A stretch of 50,483 nucleotides of DNA from NCBI RefSeq assembly GCF_008039615.1, contig NZ_VDUZ01000063.1, positions 1 to 50,483 of the forward strand. The letters are read 5' to 3'. The DNA comes from Vineibacter terrae. GTDB lineage: Bacteria; Pseudomonadota; Alphaproteobacteria; Reyranellales; Reyranellaceae. Below, piece by piece: positions 33,958 through 42,810 of this stretch. A program made the position numbers and the translations under genes. How positions within the stretch are numbered: position 1 is the first letter of the stretch; each line of letters opens with the position of its first letter. Under the pieces are notes generated by a model, which saw only the letters and a list, made by a program, of their open reading frames with translations, made no database searches and had not been told where the DNA came from.

Positions 33958-34746
33958 TCAAACGAACCGCATCGAGACCGCGCCGAGATCCTGGAACCGA
34001 GCATTGATGGTGTCACCCGGTTCCACCGCGATCGCTTCGGTGACACCACCCGTCATGATAAACGTGCCGGCGGGGATATGCTGGCCACGCGCGCCCAGAT
34101 GGTTGGCCATCATCGCCACCGCCGCCAGCGGGTGGCCGAGCACCGCCGCGCCGGCCGCCATGGCCACGATCTCGCCGTTCTTCTCCAGCACGACGCCCAG
34201 GGTGCGCAGGTCGAGGTCGTCAAGCCGGCGCGACCGGCCGCCGATCACGAAGCGGGCCGACGACGTGTTGTCCGCCACCACGCTTTTCAGGTCGAACTTG
34301 AAATCGCGGTAGCGCGAATCGATCACCTCGACGGCCGGCACCACGAAATCGACCGCTGCCATCACGCTGCCGACATGGCAGCCCGGTCCCTTGAGCGACG
34401 CGTTGGTGACGACGCAGATCTCCGCCTCGACCTTGGGGTGGATGAGCTCGTCGTGCCTGATCTCGCCGCCGTCGGGGCGTGCCATGTAGTCGGCGACGAA
34501 ACCGAACACGGGCGTGTCGACACCCATCTGCTTCATCTTGGCGAACGAGGTGAGGCCTGCCTTGAGGCCCACGATCCGGCTGCCGCGCGCTTGCTTGCGC
34601 CGACGGATCTCGTCCTGGACGGCATAGGCGTCGTCCCATCCCATGTCGGGATGATCGTCGGTGATCTTGGCCACGTCGCGCGCGCCCAGCTCGGCGTTCT
34701 CCAGATGCTCGGCTAAGGCCGCAGTCGTCCTGCTGTCGAGTGCCAT
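33958..34746 (-). CDS. dmpH: 4-oxalocrotonate decarboxylase
   Basis: The 262-residue protein belongs to the hydratase/decarboxylase family of meta-cleavage pathways: KAGLTSFAKMKQMGVDTPVFGFV, HPKVEAEICVVT (metal-binding acid pair) and VIDSRYRDFKFDLKSVVADNTSSARFVIG. Its upstream neighbour encodes the paralogous hydratase, and the two act as a complex on the unstable intermediate. The decarboxylase converts 4-oxalocrotonate to 2-hydroxypenta-2,4-dienoate with Mg2+. I call it the decarboxylase because of the FVADY and FKFDLKSVVADN features and its place after dmpE; swapped roles remain possible. This is the last recognisable dmp gene. Confidence 0.85.
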   Translation of the reverse strand: MALDSRTTAALAEHLENAELGARDVAKITDDHPDMGWDDAYAVQDEIRRRKQARGSRIVGLKAGLTSFAKMKQMGVDTPVFGFVADYMARPDGGEIRHDELIHPKVEAEICVVTNASLKGPGCHVGSVMAAVDFVVPAVEVIDSRYRDFKFDLKSVVADNTSSARFVIGGRSRRLDDLDLRTLGVVLEKNGEIVAMAAGAAVLGHPLAAVAMMANHLGARGQHIPAGTFIMTGGVTEAIAVEPGDTINARFQDLGAVSMRFV

Positions 34747-34762
34747 GGTGATATCCTCGCCG

Positions 34763-35545
34763 TCAGATGAAGCGGACCGACGTGCTGCCCAGCCCGCCGA
34801 CGCTGCACACCAGGCTGTCGCCAGCCTTGACCGCCAGCATCGGCGACTGCGATCCGGACAGGATCAGCTCGCCGGCCTTGAGCCCGATCCCCAGGCGCCC
34901 CAGCGTGTTGGCCAGCCATGCCACCGCGTTGACCGGCGAGCCCTGCACGGCGGCGCCGGCCGAGGTGCTGACGACCTCGCCGTTCTTCTCCAGCACCATG
35001 CCGGCGAGCGCCAGGTCGAGGGCATGCGGGCTCTTGCGCACGCCGCCCAGGGTCAGCACGCCGCAAGAGGCATTGTCGGCGACCGTGTCCTGGATCTTGA
35101 TCTTCCAGTCGCGGATGCGGGAATCGACGATCTCGAAGCAGGGCATCACGCAGTCGGTGGCGCGCAGCACGTCGGCGGCGGTCACACCGGGACCCGTGAG
35201 GTCGCTCTTCATCATGAAGGCGACCTCGGCCTCGGCTTTCGGTGCGATCAACGTGGCGGTGTCGACCGGCTCGCCTTCGTTGAAGACCATGCCTGACGTC
35301 ATCTGGCCGAAGTCGGGCTGGTCGACCCCGAGCATGTCCATCACCACCTTGCTGGTGACGCCGATCTTCTTGCCGATGACCGTCTCGCCCGTGGCGAGCC
35401 GGCGCTGCACCATGCGCAGCTGGATCGCATAGGCGTCCTCGATCGTAATGTCGGCCTCACGCTCGGTCAGTGGAGTCACGGGCGCACGCTCGACCAGCGC
35501 CTGGTAGAGCTCGTCGCCGTAGCGTTCGATCCTGGTCCTGTCCAT
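34763..35545 (-). CDS. dmpE: 2-oxopent-4-enoate (2-hydroxypentadienoate) hydratase
   Basis: The 260-residue protein shows IGKKIGVTSKVVMDMLGVDQPDFGQMTSGMVF, APKAEAEVAFMM (metal-binding acids) and EIVDSRIRDWKIKIQDTVADNASCG, the pattern of the DmpE/XylJ/MhpD hydratases. It adds water to 2-hydroxypenta-2,4-dienoate to give 4-hydroxy-2-oxovalerate. It lies 9 bases downstream of dmpC and 16 upstream of dmpH, in the usual order for the operon. The aldolase (DmpG) and acetaldehyde dehydrogenase (DmpF) that should follow are not in the window. Confidence 0.88.
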   Translation of the reverse strand: MDRTRIERYGDELYQALVERAPVTPLTEREADITIEDAYAIQLRMVQRRLATGETVIGKKIGVTSKVVMDMLGVDQPDFGQMTSGMVFNEGEPVDTATLIAPKAEAEVAFMMKSDLTGPGVTAADVLRATDCVMPCFEIVDSRIRDWKIKIQDTVADNASCGVLTLGGVRKSPHALDLALAGMVLEKNGEVVSTSAGAAVQGSPVNAVAWLANTLGRLGIGLKAGELILSGSQSPMLAVKAGDSLVCSVGGLGSTSVRFI

Positions 35546-35554
35546 GACTGCCTC

Positions 35555-37018
35555 TCAGTATTTCAGCATCACGTTGCGCAGCTCGGTGTAGAACTCGAAC
35601 GAGTGCACGCCGCCTTCGCGGCCGATGCCGGATTGCTTGGAGCCGCCGAATGGCGTGCGCAGGTCACGCAGGAACCAGCTGTTGATCCAGCACAAGCCGA
35701 CCTCGATCTGCCGGGCCAGCCGGTTGGCGCGGCTGATGTCCTGGGTGTAGATCGATGTCGCGAGCCCGTACCGGTTGCGGTTGACCTTCTCCAGCACCTC
35801 GTCCTCGCTGTCGAACGGGCTGATGTGGCAGCACGGCCCGAACACCTCCTCGGTCACCACCGCGGCGGTCTCCGGCAGGCCGGTCCAGATCGTCGGCTGC
35901 ACCCAGCATCCGTCCTTCAGATCATCGGGCATCGTGGGCACACCACCGCCGGTCACGACCGTGGCACCCTCCTCCCGGGCCTTGCGGTAGTACGACAGCA
36001 CCTTGTCCTGATGCTCCTTGCTGATCAGCGGGCCGATCCTGGTGTCGGGATCGAACGGCCGCCCCGGCTTCATGGCCTCGGCCTTTTGCTTCAAGGCGGC
36101 AACAAATGCCTCGAAGATCGGCCGTTGCACGTAGACGCGCTCCGTCCCCAGGCAGACCTGGCCGGCATTCTCGAAGCATGAGCGCGTGACCGTGTCGACG
36201 GCGACCTGGAAGTCGCAGTCCGCGAAGACCACGGCCGCGTTCTTGCCGCCCAGCTCCAGCGACACCGGGCGGATGCCGACCGCGGCGGCCTGCATGATCG
36301 CCGTGCCGGTGCGGGTCTCGCCCGTGAAGGTGATGCCGTCGACGTCGGGATGGGCGGTGAGGAAGGCGCCGGCCGAATCGGGGCCGAAGCCGTGCACGAC
36401 GTTGTAGACCCCTGCCGGCACGCCGACTTTGTTCATCACCTCGCCCAGCAACGTCGCCGTGCTCGGCGTCTCCTCCGAAGGCTTGACCACCACGGTGTTG
36501 CCGCAGGCCAGCGCCGGGCCGACCTTCCAGGTCATCAGCAGCAGCGGCAGGTTCCACGGACAGACGACGGCGATCACGCCGCGCGGCACGCGCACGCCGT
36601 AGCTCAATGCCGTCTTGCCGTCCGGCGTGCGCATCTCGAACGCCTCCGTCGACATGTTCTTGATCGTGTCGGCGAAGATCTGGAAGTTGGCGGCGCCGCG
36701 CGGAATGTCGACATGCGACGCCAGGTGCGACGGCTTGCCCGTATCGGCGATCTCGGCCTGCAGGAAGTCGTCGAAGCGGCGATTGATCTCGACCGCGACC
36801 TCGTCCAGCAGCTTGACGCGCTCGACGACCGACAACTTTCCCCACGGCCCTTTGAGCGCCGCCTTGGCCGCACCCACCGCGGCATCGACCTCGGGCTTGC
36901 CGGCCTCGAAGACCGTGCCGATCAACGCATTGTCGATCGGCGTCCGCTTCGGGAAAGTCCTGCCGCTGGCGTTGCGGACATACGTGCCATCGATGAAGTT
37001 CATGATATCCCGGCTCAT
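35555..37018 (-). CDS. dmpC: 2-hydroxymuconic semialdehyde dehydrogenase
   Basis: The 487-residue aldehyde dehydrogenase has its catalytic Glu255 in LELGGKNAA and Cys289 in FENAGQVCLGTERVYV, plus VVCPWNLPLLL and GNTVVVKPSEETP for NAD+ binding. GETRTGTAIMQAAA and SGIGREGGVHSFEFYTE fit the DmpC/XylG subgroup. It oxidises the ring-cleavage product to 2-hydroxymuconate (the oxalocrotonate branch). CAGGAGG is six bases before the ATG. A perfect hairpin lies in the 94-bp gap after dmpB. The hydrolytic branch enzyme DmpD is absent, so this dehydrogenase would carry the whole flux. Confidence 0.93.
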   Translation of the reverse strand: MSRDIMNFIDGTYVRNASGRTFPKRTPIDNALIGTVFEAGKPEVDAAVGAAKAALKGPWGKLSVVERVKLLDEVAVEINRRFDDFLQAEIADTGKPSHLASHVDIPRGAANFQIFADTIKNMSTEAFEMRTPDGKTALSYGVRVPRGVIAVVCPWNLPLLLMTWKVGPALACGNTVVVKPSEETPSTATLLGEVMNKVGVPAGVYNVVHGFGPDSAGAFLTAHPDVDGITFTGETRTGTAIMQAAAVGIRPVSLELGGKNAAVVFADCDFQVAVDTVTRSCFENAGQVCLGTERVYVQRPIFEAFVAALKQKAEAMKPGRPFDPDTRIGPLISKEHQDKVLSYYRKAREEGATVVTGGGVPTMPDDLKDGCWVQPTIWTGLPETAAVVTEEVFGPCCHISPFDSEDEVLEKVNRNRYGLATSIYTQDISRANRLARQIEVGLCWINSWFLRDLRTPFGGSKQSGIGREGGVHSFEFYTELRNVMLKY

Positions 37019-37053
37019 ATGCTGCCTCCTGTTTGACGACGCACGTCTCCCCT

Positions 37054-37082
37054 CCTGCCGGCATGTGCGTCATGCCGGCAGG
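37054..37082 (-). promoter_or_regulatory. Perfect 12-bp hairpin between dmpB and dmpC
   Basis: CCTGCCGGCATG and CATGCCGGCAGG pair over 12 bases with a 5-base loop. No T-run follows on the minus strand, so it is unlikely to be a full terminator. It could protect the upstream dmpK-B mRNA from 3' decay or lower dmpC expression, which would tune hydroxylase and dioxygenase above the lower pathway. Confidence 0.65.
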
Positions 37083-37112
37083 TAGCCTCCATTCAGCGCC
37101 GCGGCGTCGGGC

Positions 37113-38060
37113 TCAGGTGAAGACTTGGAGGAAGCGCTCGTTCAGCTTGCGATCATGGTAGAAGATCGCCGGCCCGAGCTCCTGCTCGGTCCAGGTGATC
37201 GTCGGCTTGTCGGGGTAGTAGATGTAGCCGCCGGCGAAGACCTCGTTGCGGTTGCCGGACGGATCGAAGAAGTAGATGGTCTCGCCGCGCGTGATGCCGT
37301 GGCGGGTCGGGCCGATATCCAGCGAGACCTTGTTGCGCGACAGGATATCACCCGCCTTGAGCACCTCCTCCCAGCTGCCGAGGATGAACGAGGCATGGTG
37401 GAACTTGCCCTTCACCGGCTGGCGGATGAGGGCGATGTCGTGCGGCTTGTTCGAGCAGGTCAGGAAGGCCCCGATCATCAGGCTGCCGTCCGGGCCGGCC
37501 GTCACCTGCTCGGCCAGGCCGAACCCAAGCACCTCACGGAACAGCTTCACCGTGCCGTCAAGATCGTCGCCGTAGAGCAGGCAATGATCGAACCGCGACG
37601 GCGCGATTCCGCGCAAATTGTCGGGCCACGGGTGGGGGTTGACGTCGGGTCCGTCGGTGCCGCAGTCGTTGCCGAGCTTGTCCTTCTCGGCGAACAGCTC
37701 CATGACGTGCCCCGTCGCGACGGTGAAGCGGAAGCGCTCGCCGGTCGCCGGATGCTCTCCCGCCGGGACCCAGCCCAGGTCCGACGCCAGGCCGGATTTC
37801 TCGATATCGGCGGCGAGCTTCTTCAGGGTCGCCGGCGAGTCGACCCGCCAGCCCATGTAGTCCATCCCGGCTTCGTCGGCTTCACGCAGCACGACGCTGT
37901 GGTGGTCGTGCTCGTCCCAGGCCTTGAGGAAGACCCGGCCCGCCTTGTCGCGCGCCACCTCGATCAGTCCGAGGACATCGACATAGTGCTTGAGCGCCGG
38001 TCCCATCTCCAGCACGCGCAGCGCCACGTGGCCGGGCCGCAATACCCCTGTGAGTGCCAT
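37113..38060 (-). CDS. dmpB: Catechol 2,3-dioxygenase
   Basis: The 315-residue two-domain extradiol dioxygenase carries the iron triad His159 (FDHCLLYG), a His in KFHHASF (221 or 222) and Glu273 (RNEVFAGG), matching XylE/DmpB. The GDDLDGTVKLFREVLGF and ETIYFFDPSGNRNEVFAGGY stretches are typical of the catechol subgroup. It cleaves catechol made by the upstream hydroxylase into 2-hydroxymuconic semialdehyde. Its ATG directly abuts the dmpQ stop (TGAATG), so both are translated together. DmpQ-type ferredoxins re-reduce the iron of this enzyme. Confidence 0.96.
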   Translation of the reverse strand: MALTGVLRPGHVALRVLEMGPALKHYVDVLGLIEVARDKAGRVFLKAWDEHDHHSVVLREADEAGMDYMGWRVDSPATLKKLAADIEKSGLASDLGWVPAGEHPATGERFRFTVATGHVMELFAEKDKLGNDCGTDGPDVNPHPWPDNLRGIAPSRFDHCLLYGDDLDGTVKLFREVLGFGLAEQVTAGPDGSLMIGAFLTCSNKPHDIALIRQPVKGKFHHASFILGSWEEVLKAGDILSRNKVSLDIGPTRHGITRGETIYFFDPSGNRNEVFAGGYIYYPDKPTITWTEQELGPAIFYHDRKLNERFLQVFT

Positions 38061-38432
38061 TCAACTCTCCGTGTCGGGTTGAGAAGCCGTCGTCGCCGCA
38101 AACCCGAGTGCGAACGACGCCATGCCTTGTTGTGCTTCGATGGCGCGGACCATCTTGCCAACCACGGTGATCCGCAGATCGCCCTGCGGATAGACCTTGC
38201 AGGCCAACACACACCCGCGCGCTTCCTCCTCCATGCTCACCACGGCGCGGCTCATCTTGCGCTTGGTGAACTGCCCGTCGACCACCTCGACCTTGCAGAC
38301 GCCGCAGCCGCCGTTGCGGCAGCCGACGGGAATACCCTTGCGCCGAAGCCTCTCCATGGCCGCCAGCACGCTCTCCTCACCGCCGCAGCCGAACGTCTCG
38401 CCGGTGTTGGTGATGACGATCGCGTGCGGCAT
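38061..38432 (-). CDS. dmpQ: Chloroplast-type [2Fe-2S] ferredoxin, DmpQ/XylT-like
   Basis: The 123-residue protein has the plant-type cluster ligands Cys38, Cys43 and Cys46 (GCRNGGCGVCKVEV) and Cys78 (CVLAC). Ferredoxins of this kind reactivate catechol 2,3-dioxygenase when its iron becomes oxidised. I start at the ATG at 38432, 7 bases after the dmpP stop; the longer frame begins inside dmpP. The order dmpP-dmpQ-dmpB is that of the Pseudomonas dmp operon. The tail (FALGFAATTASQPDTES) is slightly longer than usual. Confidence 0.9.
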   Translation of the reverse strand: MPHAIVITNTGETFGCGGEESVLAAMERLRRKGIPVGCRNGGCGVCKVEVVDGQFTKRKMSRAVVSMEEEARGCVLACKVYPQGDLRITVVGKMVRAIEAQQGMASFALGFAATTASQPDTES

Positions 38433-38439
38433 CGCGGCC

Positions 38440-39507
38440 CTAGAGGTTCTTGAACAACGGACTGCGCGCCAGCGCCTGCGCTCCATCGCCGGCGGTGACG
38501 AACTTCTCGGTATAGATGTCGCGCTCGAACAGGCGCCCCTGCATCAGCGTGCGGATGCAGGCCTCGATCATGACCGGCGGTCCGCACAGATAGGCCTTGT
38601 GGCCGCGGAAGTCGTTGTCGAACGTCGCCTTCGCCGCGTCATGGACAAAGCCCTTGATGCCGTCCCAGCCGCAGGCCGGCGTCGGCTCGTTCAGCGCCGG
38701 CACATAGCGGAAGTTCGGGTGCTTCATTGCCAGGTCCAGGAACAGGTCATGATAGTAGAGCTCAGCCCGGTTGCGGGCGCCATAGATCAGCGTGATCGGC
38801 CGCGAATCAGCGTCGGTCTCCAGCATGTCCAGGATCATGGACCGCGGGCTCGACAGGCCTGAGCCGCCGGCCATGAAGATCACGGGCTGCGAATCGGACT
38901 TGCGCACGTAGAAGCGGCCCAGCGGCCCGCTGATCCTGACCTCGTCGCCGACGCGCAGCTGCCGGTGCACGTAGGTCGTGCCCTCGCCGTTCGGCACATG
39001 CCGCACGTTCAGCTCGAGACGGCCGCCCGGCCGCGGCTGGTTCGACAGCGAGAAGGCGCGCGGATGCTCCAGGCCGGGCAGATGCAGGTTCACGTACTGT
39101 CCGGCCTGGAACACCACCTCGTCGCCGGCGACGTCGATGAAGACACCCTTGATCGTGGGTGTCAGGTCGACCAGCTCGGCCACGCGGCCGAGATGGTCCT
39201 GCAGGGGGAGATGGCGGGCATCGGGGTCCTCGTCGATGTCGGCCTCGATGACCATGTCCTCCGTCGGCGTGGCGCAGCAGGCCAGGCAGCGTCCCTCGTC
39301 ACGCTCGACATCCATGAGCGCGAAGGGCGATGCCGGTCCGTGGTCGAACTCGCCGCTCACCACCTGCACCTTGCAGGTCCCGCACAAGCCGTGGCAGCAG
39401 GCGTGCGGCAGGTAGACGCCGGCCCGCAGCGAGGCATCGAGGATGGTCTGCCCCTCCTCGACCTCGATGCTATGGCCCAGCGGCTCGATCGTGACCTGGT
39501 AGCCCAT
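38440..39507 (-). CDS. dmpP: Phenol hydroxylase reductase component
   Basis: The 355-residue protein joins an N-terminal plant-type [2Fe-2S] domain (ligands Cys37, Cys42, Cys45 and Cys77) to an FAD/NAD(P)H reductase domain: RAFSLSNQP for FAD, IFMAGGSGLSSPRSM for pyridine nucleotide and YLCGPPVMIEAC near the end. It passes electrons from NAD(P)H through FAD and the cluster to the diiron oxygenase. The N-terminal MGYQVTIEPLG start is that of the DmpP group. It is the last of the six hydroxylase genes. Confidence 0.95.
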   Translation of the reverse strand: MGYQVTIEPLGHSIEVEEGQTILDASLRAGVYLPHACCHGLCGTCKVQVVSGEFDHGPASPFALMDVERDEGRCLACCATPTEDMVIEADIDEDPDARHLPLQDHLGRVAELVDLTPTIKGVFIDVAGDEVVFQAGQYVNLHLPGLEHPRAFSLSNQPRPGGRLELNVRHVPNGEGTTYVHRQLRVGDEVRISGPLGRFYVRKSDSQPVIFMAGGSGLSSPRSMILDMLETDADSRPITLIYGARNRAELYYHDLFLDLAMKHPNFRYVPALNEPTPACGWDGIKGFVHDAAKATFDNDFRGHKAYLCGPPVMIEACIRTLMQGRLFERDIYTEKFVTAGDGAQALARSPLFKNL

Positions 39508-39521
39508 GGCCGCCTCCCGGA

Positions 39522-39887
39522 TCAGGAGCCCGTGGCGCCGATACCATCGAGTCCGGGCGTGCGCAGGCGCAGCGCCGACTTGTGGCCCAGGCCATTGTCG
39601 GCCAGGCTTTTGCCGGGATCAGGCTTGAAAGGCTTGCCCGAGCGCAGCCATTCGACCTGGCTCCAGTCGATGCGGGGCCAATCGGGGTGAGCGGCGAACG
39701 CCGTTGTCGGCAGCACGTCGCTGATGAGCGCTCCGAACGGCATCGTCGGCGGCAGCGGCAGCGCCACCGGCGCGCAGATCATCATGTGCTGATCCCAGCC
39801 GATGTAGATCAGGTGATTGCCGTGGAACAGCTCGACGCGGTCCTTGACCTCGCCGGTATAGCCCGGCTGCAGCGCATTGACGGCCAT
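39522..39887 (-). CDS. dmpO: Phenol hydroxylase subunit DmpO (gamma)
   Basis: The 121-residue protein shows the DmpO/TomO-gamma pattern: a short N-terminus, a YIGWDQHMMICAPVALPLPP stretch, and SGKPFKPDPGKSLADNGLGHKSALRLRTPGL near the end. It is the small subunit of the oxygenase (LNO)2 core and has no cofactor of its own. It lies 14 bases before dmpP and 16 after dmpN, in the fixed operon order. The C-terminus (LDGIGATGS) is a little ragged. Confidence 0.92.
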   Translation of the reverse strand: MAVNALQPGYTGEVKDRVELFHGNHLIYIGWDQHMMICAPVALPLPPTMPFGALISDVLPTTAFAAHPDWPRIDWSQVEWLRSGKPFKPDPGKSLADNGLGHKSALRLRTPGLDGIGATGS

Positions 39888-39903
39888 GGTGTCACCTCGT
39901 GCG

Positions 39904-41481
39904 TCAGGAGGCCATCTTCAGGGGACCGCTCTTGGCGAGCCCCTTCCATTTCAGCCAGTTCGTTTCGTCGGGCGAGCCGGCATAGTCCATGTTGTCGCCC
40001 GGTCCGAAGTTGTAGTACTCGAGCACCGCGGCCAGCGGGTTGAAGTCCTTGGCGGTCGGGTCGGTGCCGGGCTTGAAGCAGTTGCCCTGGTAGATCTGGT
40101 GCACCGGCAGCCACGCCTGCACGTACTTCTCCGGCTCGTGGTCGAAGATGTCTTTGCAGCCATCCGAGCAGAAGTGGTACTTCATGCCGTTGTAGTCGCT
40201 CTCGCGATAGCAGGTCTGCGTCGGGTCGTCCGGCTCACTGAAGACCAGCGGGATCTGGCAGGTCTGGCACAGCATCGGCAGGGTCGTGTTGTAGAAGCGC
40301 TTTCCCTGCTTCTCCAGCTCGCGATAGTGCTCGAAGCGAGGACGATAGTACTTGTCGAATGTCCCGGGATATTTTTGCGACATCCAGTCCATGTCCTCCG
40401 CCGTCGGACACCACGGATTGAAATTGGCGGCGGCCGCATAGTTGTAGAACGTGTTCCAGGCCTCGCAGGACAGCCGGTCGGCGGCGACAACGGTCTGCTC
40501 CCAGTACTTGGGCATGCGCAGACCGTAGCGCTCCAGGTCCCTGAACAGGGCGCCGCCGTTCTGGACGAAGTACATGTCCCAGGCTTCTTTCCAGGACATC
40601 ACCTTCTTGGGCACCATGAAGTCCATCATCATGGAGACCAGGGTCAGCAGCCGGTAGCCGCGCCAGAACCATTTGTCGATCCAGCGCTGGATGATCGGCA
40701 CGTTGCCGGGATCCTGCTCGAGCAGGAACTTGATGCACTCGATGCCGAGCGTCATGTGCCGCGACTCGTCGCTCTGGGCCGAGAAGCCGAAGGTCACGGT
40801 CGCCATGTCGCCGTTGTAGGCAGCAGCCGACATGAACGGCATGAAGATCAGGTTGGTCAGCACGTACTCGAAGCTGAACGAGATCGCCACGATCCCCTCG
40901 AAGGGGCCGGCGGTCATCGCGTCCTCGAAGTACGACTTCGGCACCGACAGGTACCAGACCCGGTCATGCATGTGGCGGAAGTCGTGCATGCCGTTGAAGT
41001 ACTTGTTGTACTGGCTGATGGTGTGGATCTGGGTCTGCGCATGCCGCAGCTCGTCAATCGACTGCATCTGGGCTGCGATCTGCGGCCCGACGCCGGCGAA
41101 ATTGCGTCCCAGCATGGCGAACATGCGGTGCGCCGAATACTCCTCCGGCGAGATGCCGGTGAGGAACAGCTTCACCGTGTTGACGTAGCGGCCATCGCTG
41201 ACATTGAGGTGACCGTTGTTCTGCTGGAAGGCGTCGATGATGGCGTAGAGCTTCTTCTCCTTCTCGGCCTGGTACTTCCAGTAGGCGTCCATGGTGAGAC
41301 GGAACGGATCCTCCCACTTCTCCCAGTCGTGGATCTTGATGCCCTCGAAATGAGTCTGGGGAAACACCTTGTCAGGCGGCTGGTACGTCGTCTCCCAGCC
41401 CAGGCCGCGCGTGAGCTGCGCGTACTTGGCTTTGAGGCTCAGCTTCTTGGGTGCGGCGGCGGCCGTCGTCTTGTCGGTCAT
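39904..41481 (-). CDS. dmpN: Phenol hydroxylase large oxygenase subunit DmpN (diiron)
   Basis: The 525-residue alpha subunit holds the carboxylate-bridged diiron site: Glu114 (SPEEYSA), Glu144 and His147 (DELRHAQ), Glu205 (FSFEYV), Glu239 and His242 (DESRHM). It also has a Cys-x2-Cys...Cys-x3-Cys zinc-like patch (MLCQTCQIP and YHFCSDGCKDI) usual in phenol hydroxylases. It activates O2 to hydroxylate phenol to catechol. The ATG at 41481 has GGAGGA seven bases upstream, so the longer frame to 41844, which overlaps dmpM, is ruled out. Length and residues point to an active enzyme. Confidence 0.96.
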   Translation of the reverse strand: MTDKTTAAAAPKKLSLKAKYAQLTRGLGWETTYQPPDKVFPQTHFEGIKIHDWEKWEDPFRLTMDAYWKYQAEKEKKLYAIIDAFQQNNGHLNVSDGRYVNTVKLFLTGISPEEYSAHRMFAMLGRNFAGVGPQIAAQMQSIDELRHAQTQIHTISQYNKYFNGMHDFRHMHDRVWYLSVPKSYFEDAMTAGPFEGIVAISFSFEYVLTNLIFMPFMSAAAYNGDMATVTFGFSAQSDESRHMTLGIECIKFLLEQDPGNVPIIQRWIDKWFWRGYRLLTLVSMMMDFMVPKKVMSWKEAWDMYFVQNGGALFRDLERYGLRMPKYWEQTVVAADRLSCEAWNTFYNYAAAANFNPWCPTAEDMDWMSQKYPGTFDKYYRPRFEHYRELEKQGKRFYNTTLPMLCQTCQIPLVFSEPDDPTQTCYRESDYNGMKYHFCSDGCKDIFDHEPEKYVQAWLPVHQIYQGNCFKPGTDPTAKDFNPLAAVLEYYNFGPGDNMDYAGSPDETNWLKWKGLAKSGPLKMAS

Positions 41482-41504
41482 GGTCGTTCCTCCGGCGATG
41501 GTTG

Positions 41505-41786
41505 TCACTGTCTCCAGGCAAGGACGAGCTCGTCCTCGGTCTCGTCGATGTTGCCCGACAGCGAGATCAGGTTGACGTGGAAGGACTGCAGCTCCCATTC
41601 GACGCCGGTGATCTCCTCGACAGTCTGGCGCTTGAGCACCAGCCGGCCGGGTGCGTCGATCTTCACCATCGCCGGATAGCGGTGCACCACCGCGTGCGGA
41701 TTGTCGGCTTCGATCGCCTCGATGATCGGCCGCGTCTCGTCGTTGGTCTGCAAGGCGAGGAAGACGTTGCTCTGGGTGGCGGTCAT
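41505..41786 (-). CDS. dmpM: Phenol hydroxylase regulatory (effector) protein DmpM
   Basis: The 93-residue protein is a cofactor-free coupling protein: NVFLALQTNDETRPIIEAIEADNPHAVVHRYPAMVKIDAPGRLVLKR and VEEITGVEWELQSFHVNLISLSGNI in separate segments match DmpM/MmoB. It binds the hydroxylase and tunes oxygen activation and substrate entry. It lies 11 bases after dmpL and 23 before dmpN. Confidence 0.94.
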   Translation of the reverse strand: MTATQSNVFLALQTNDETRPIIEAIEADNPHAVVHRYPAMVKIDAPGRLVLKRQTVEEITGVEWELQSFHVNLISLSGNIDETEDELVLAWRQ

Positions 41787-41797
41787 GGCGCGCTCCT

Positions 41798-42796
41798 TCA
41801 GACGGTGAGGCCGGCTTTGACGAGGCGCGCCTGCAGCTGGGCACCGGCGTCGTCGAGCACGGCGCGCGCCTCCTCGAGGTAGATCAGCTTGGCCAGCGGT
41901 GCCAACGCATCGCGCGTGCGTGCCGCGGCCTCGCGCGCCCAGGCCGACAGCTGGGCCTTGTTCTCCTGCGACTCGGCGGCCGCCGTCTTCACGAAGGCGT
42001 CGACCCACTTGACCTCCTCGGCGTACCAGGTGTCCATGAACTCGGTCAGCATCGCCACCACCGAGCCGCCGGCCTGCGACAGCTCGCCGCCGAAGCGGCC
42101 ATACACCAGGGGATACAGCATTCCGTCGAGCACCAGGTTCTGCGCCACGAACAGCTCGAACCAGTCCTTGATGACGAAATTGTCCTCGACCAGCTTGCGC
42201 AGCGGCTGCCACACCGGATCGTTCATCCAGCTGTCCTTGGCGACGGCCAGCGACTCGCCGGTGTTGCCGTCGATCAGCAGGCCGATGCGCGACAGGTACT
42301 GCGCGATGCCCAGCCGATCCATCATGGCGAAGGTGGTGGCGGCCGTGATCGCGGTGCCCCAGCCATAGGCCGAGATGTAGCAGTTGTTGAGGTTGGCGCC
42401 GTACTCGACATGGCGCAGCGGCAGCAGGATCGCCTTGATGCGCCGCGCCAGGCCCTTGGGCAGGCTGGCGAGCGCGCCGTGGCGCTCGACGAAGTCGAAG
42501 TTGTTCTCGGCGGTGTCCTGCAGCTTGGCGCGGTTCAGCACGTAGGTGCCGTAGTAGAACTGGCGCGGGTCCTTGAAGGCGTACCAGTCGTTCATCCGGA
42601 TCGCGGTGCGCCGCTTGTCGTAGAGCTCGTGCTCCGGGTCCCACAGCGGCCGGTAGTGGAAGTTGCAATCGGACTGGAGGTCGAATGTCGCCTCCTGGTA
42701 GCGCGACGCGGGCTTGTCGGCGCCCAGCCGGCGCGCGACGTGGCTGAAGGTCTGACGCACCGGGTCGATGGCCGCCGTCTTGATTTCCACGGACAT
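41798..42796 (-). CDS. dmpL: Phenol hydroxylase beta subunit DmpL
   Basis: The 332-residue helical protein is the diiron-free beta subunit that pairs with DmpN: RRTAIRMNDWYAFKDPRQFYYGTYVLNRAKLQDTAENNFDFVE, YGWGTAITAATTFAMMDRLG and EEVKWVDAFVKTAAAE. The DPRQFYYGTYV motif is diagnostic for the family. The start at 42796 with MSVEIKT is supported by GGAGG upstream; a longer frame to 42973 overlaps dmpK. It is the second gene of the operon. Confidence 0.95.
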   Translation of the reverse strand: MSVEIKTAAIDPVRQTFSHVARRLGADKPASRYQEATFDLQSDCNFHYRPLWDPEHELYDKRRTAIRMNDWYAFKDPRQFYYGTYVLNRAKLQDTAENNFDFVERHGALASLPKGLARRIKAILLPLRHVEYGANLNNCYISAYGWGTAITAATTFAMMDRLGIAQYLSRIGLLIDGNTGESLAVAKDSWMNDPVWQPLRKLVEDNFVIKDWFELFVAQNLVLDGMLYPLVYGRFGGELSQAGGSVVAMLTEFMDTWYAEEVKWVDAFVKTAAAESQENKAQLSAWAREAAARTRDALAPLAKLIYLEEARAVLDDAGAQLQARLVKAGLTV

Positions 42797-42810
42797 TTCT
42801 CGCCTCCAGG

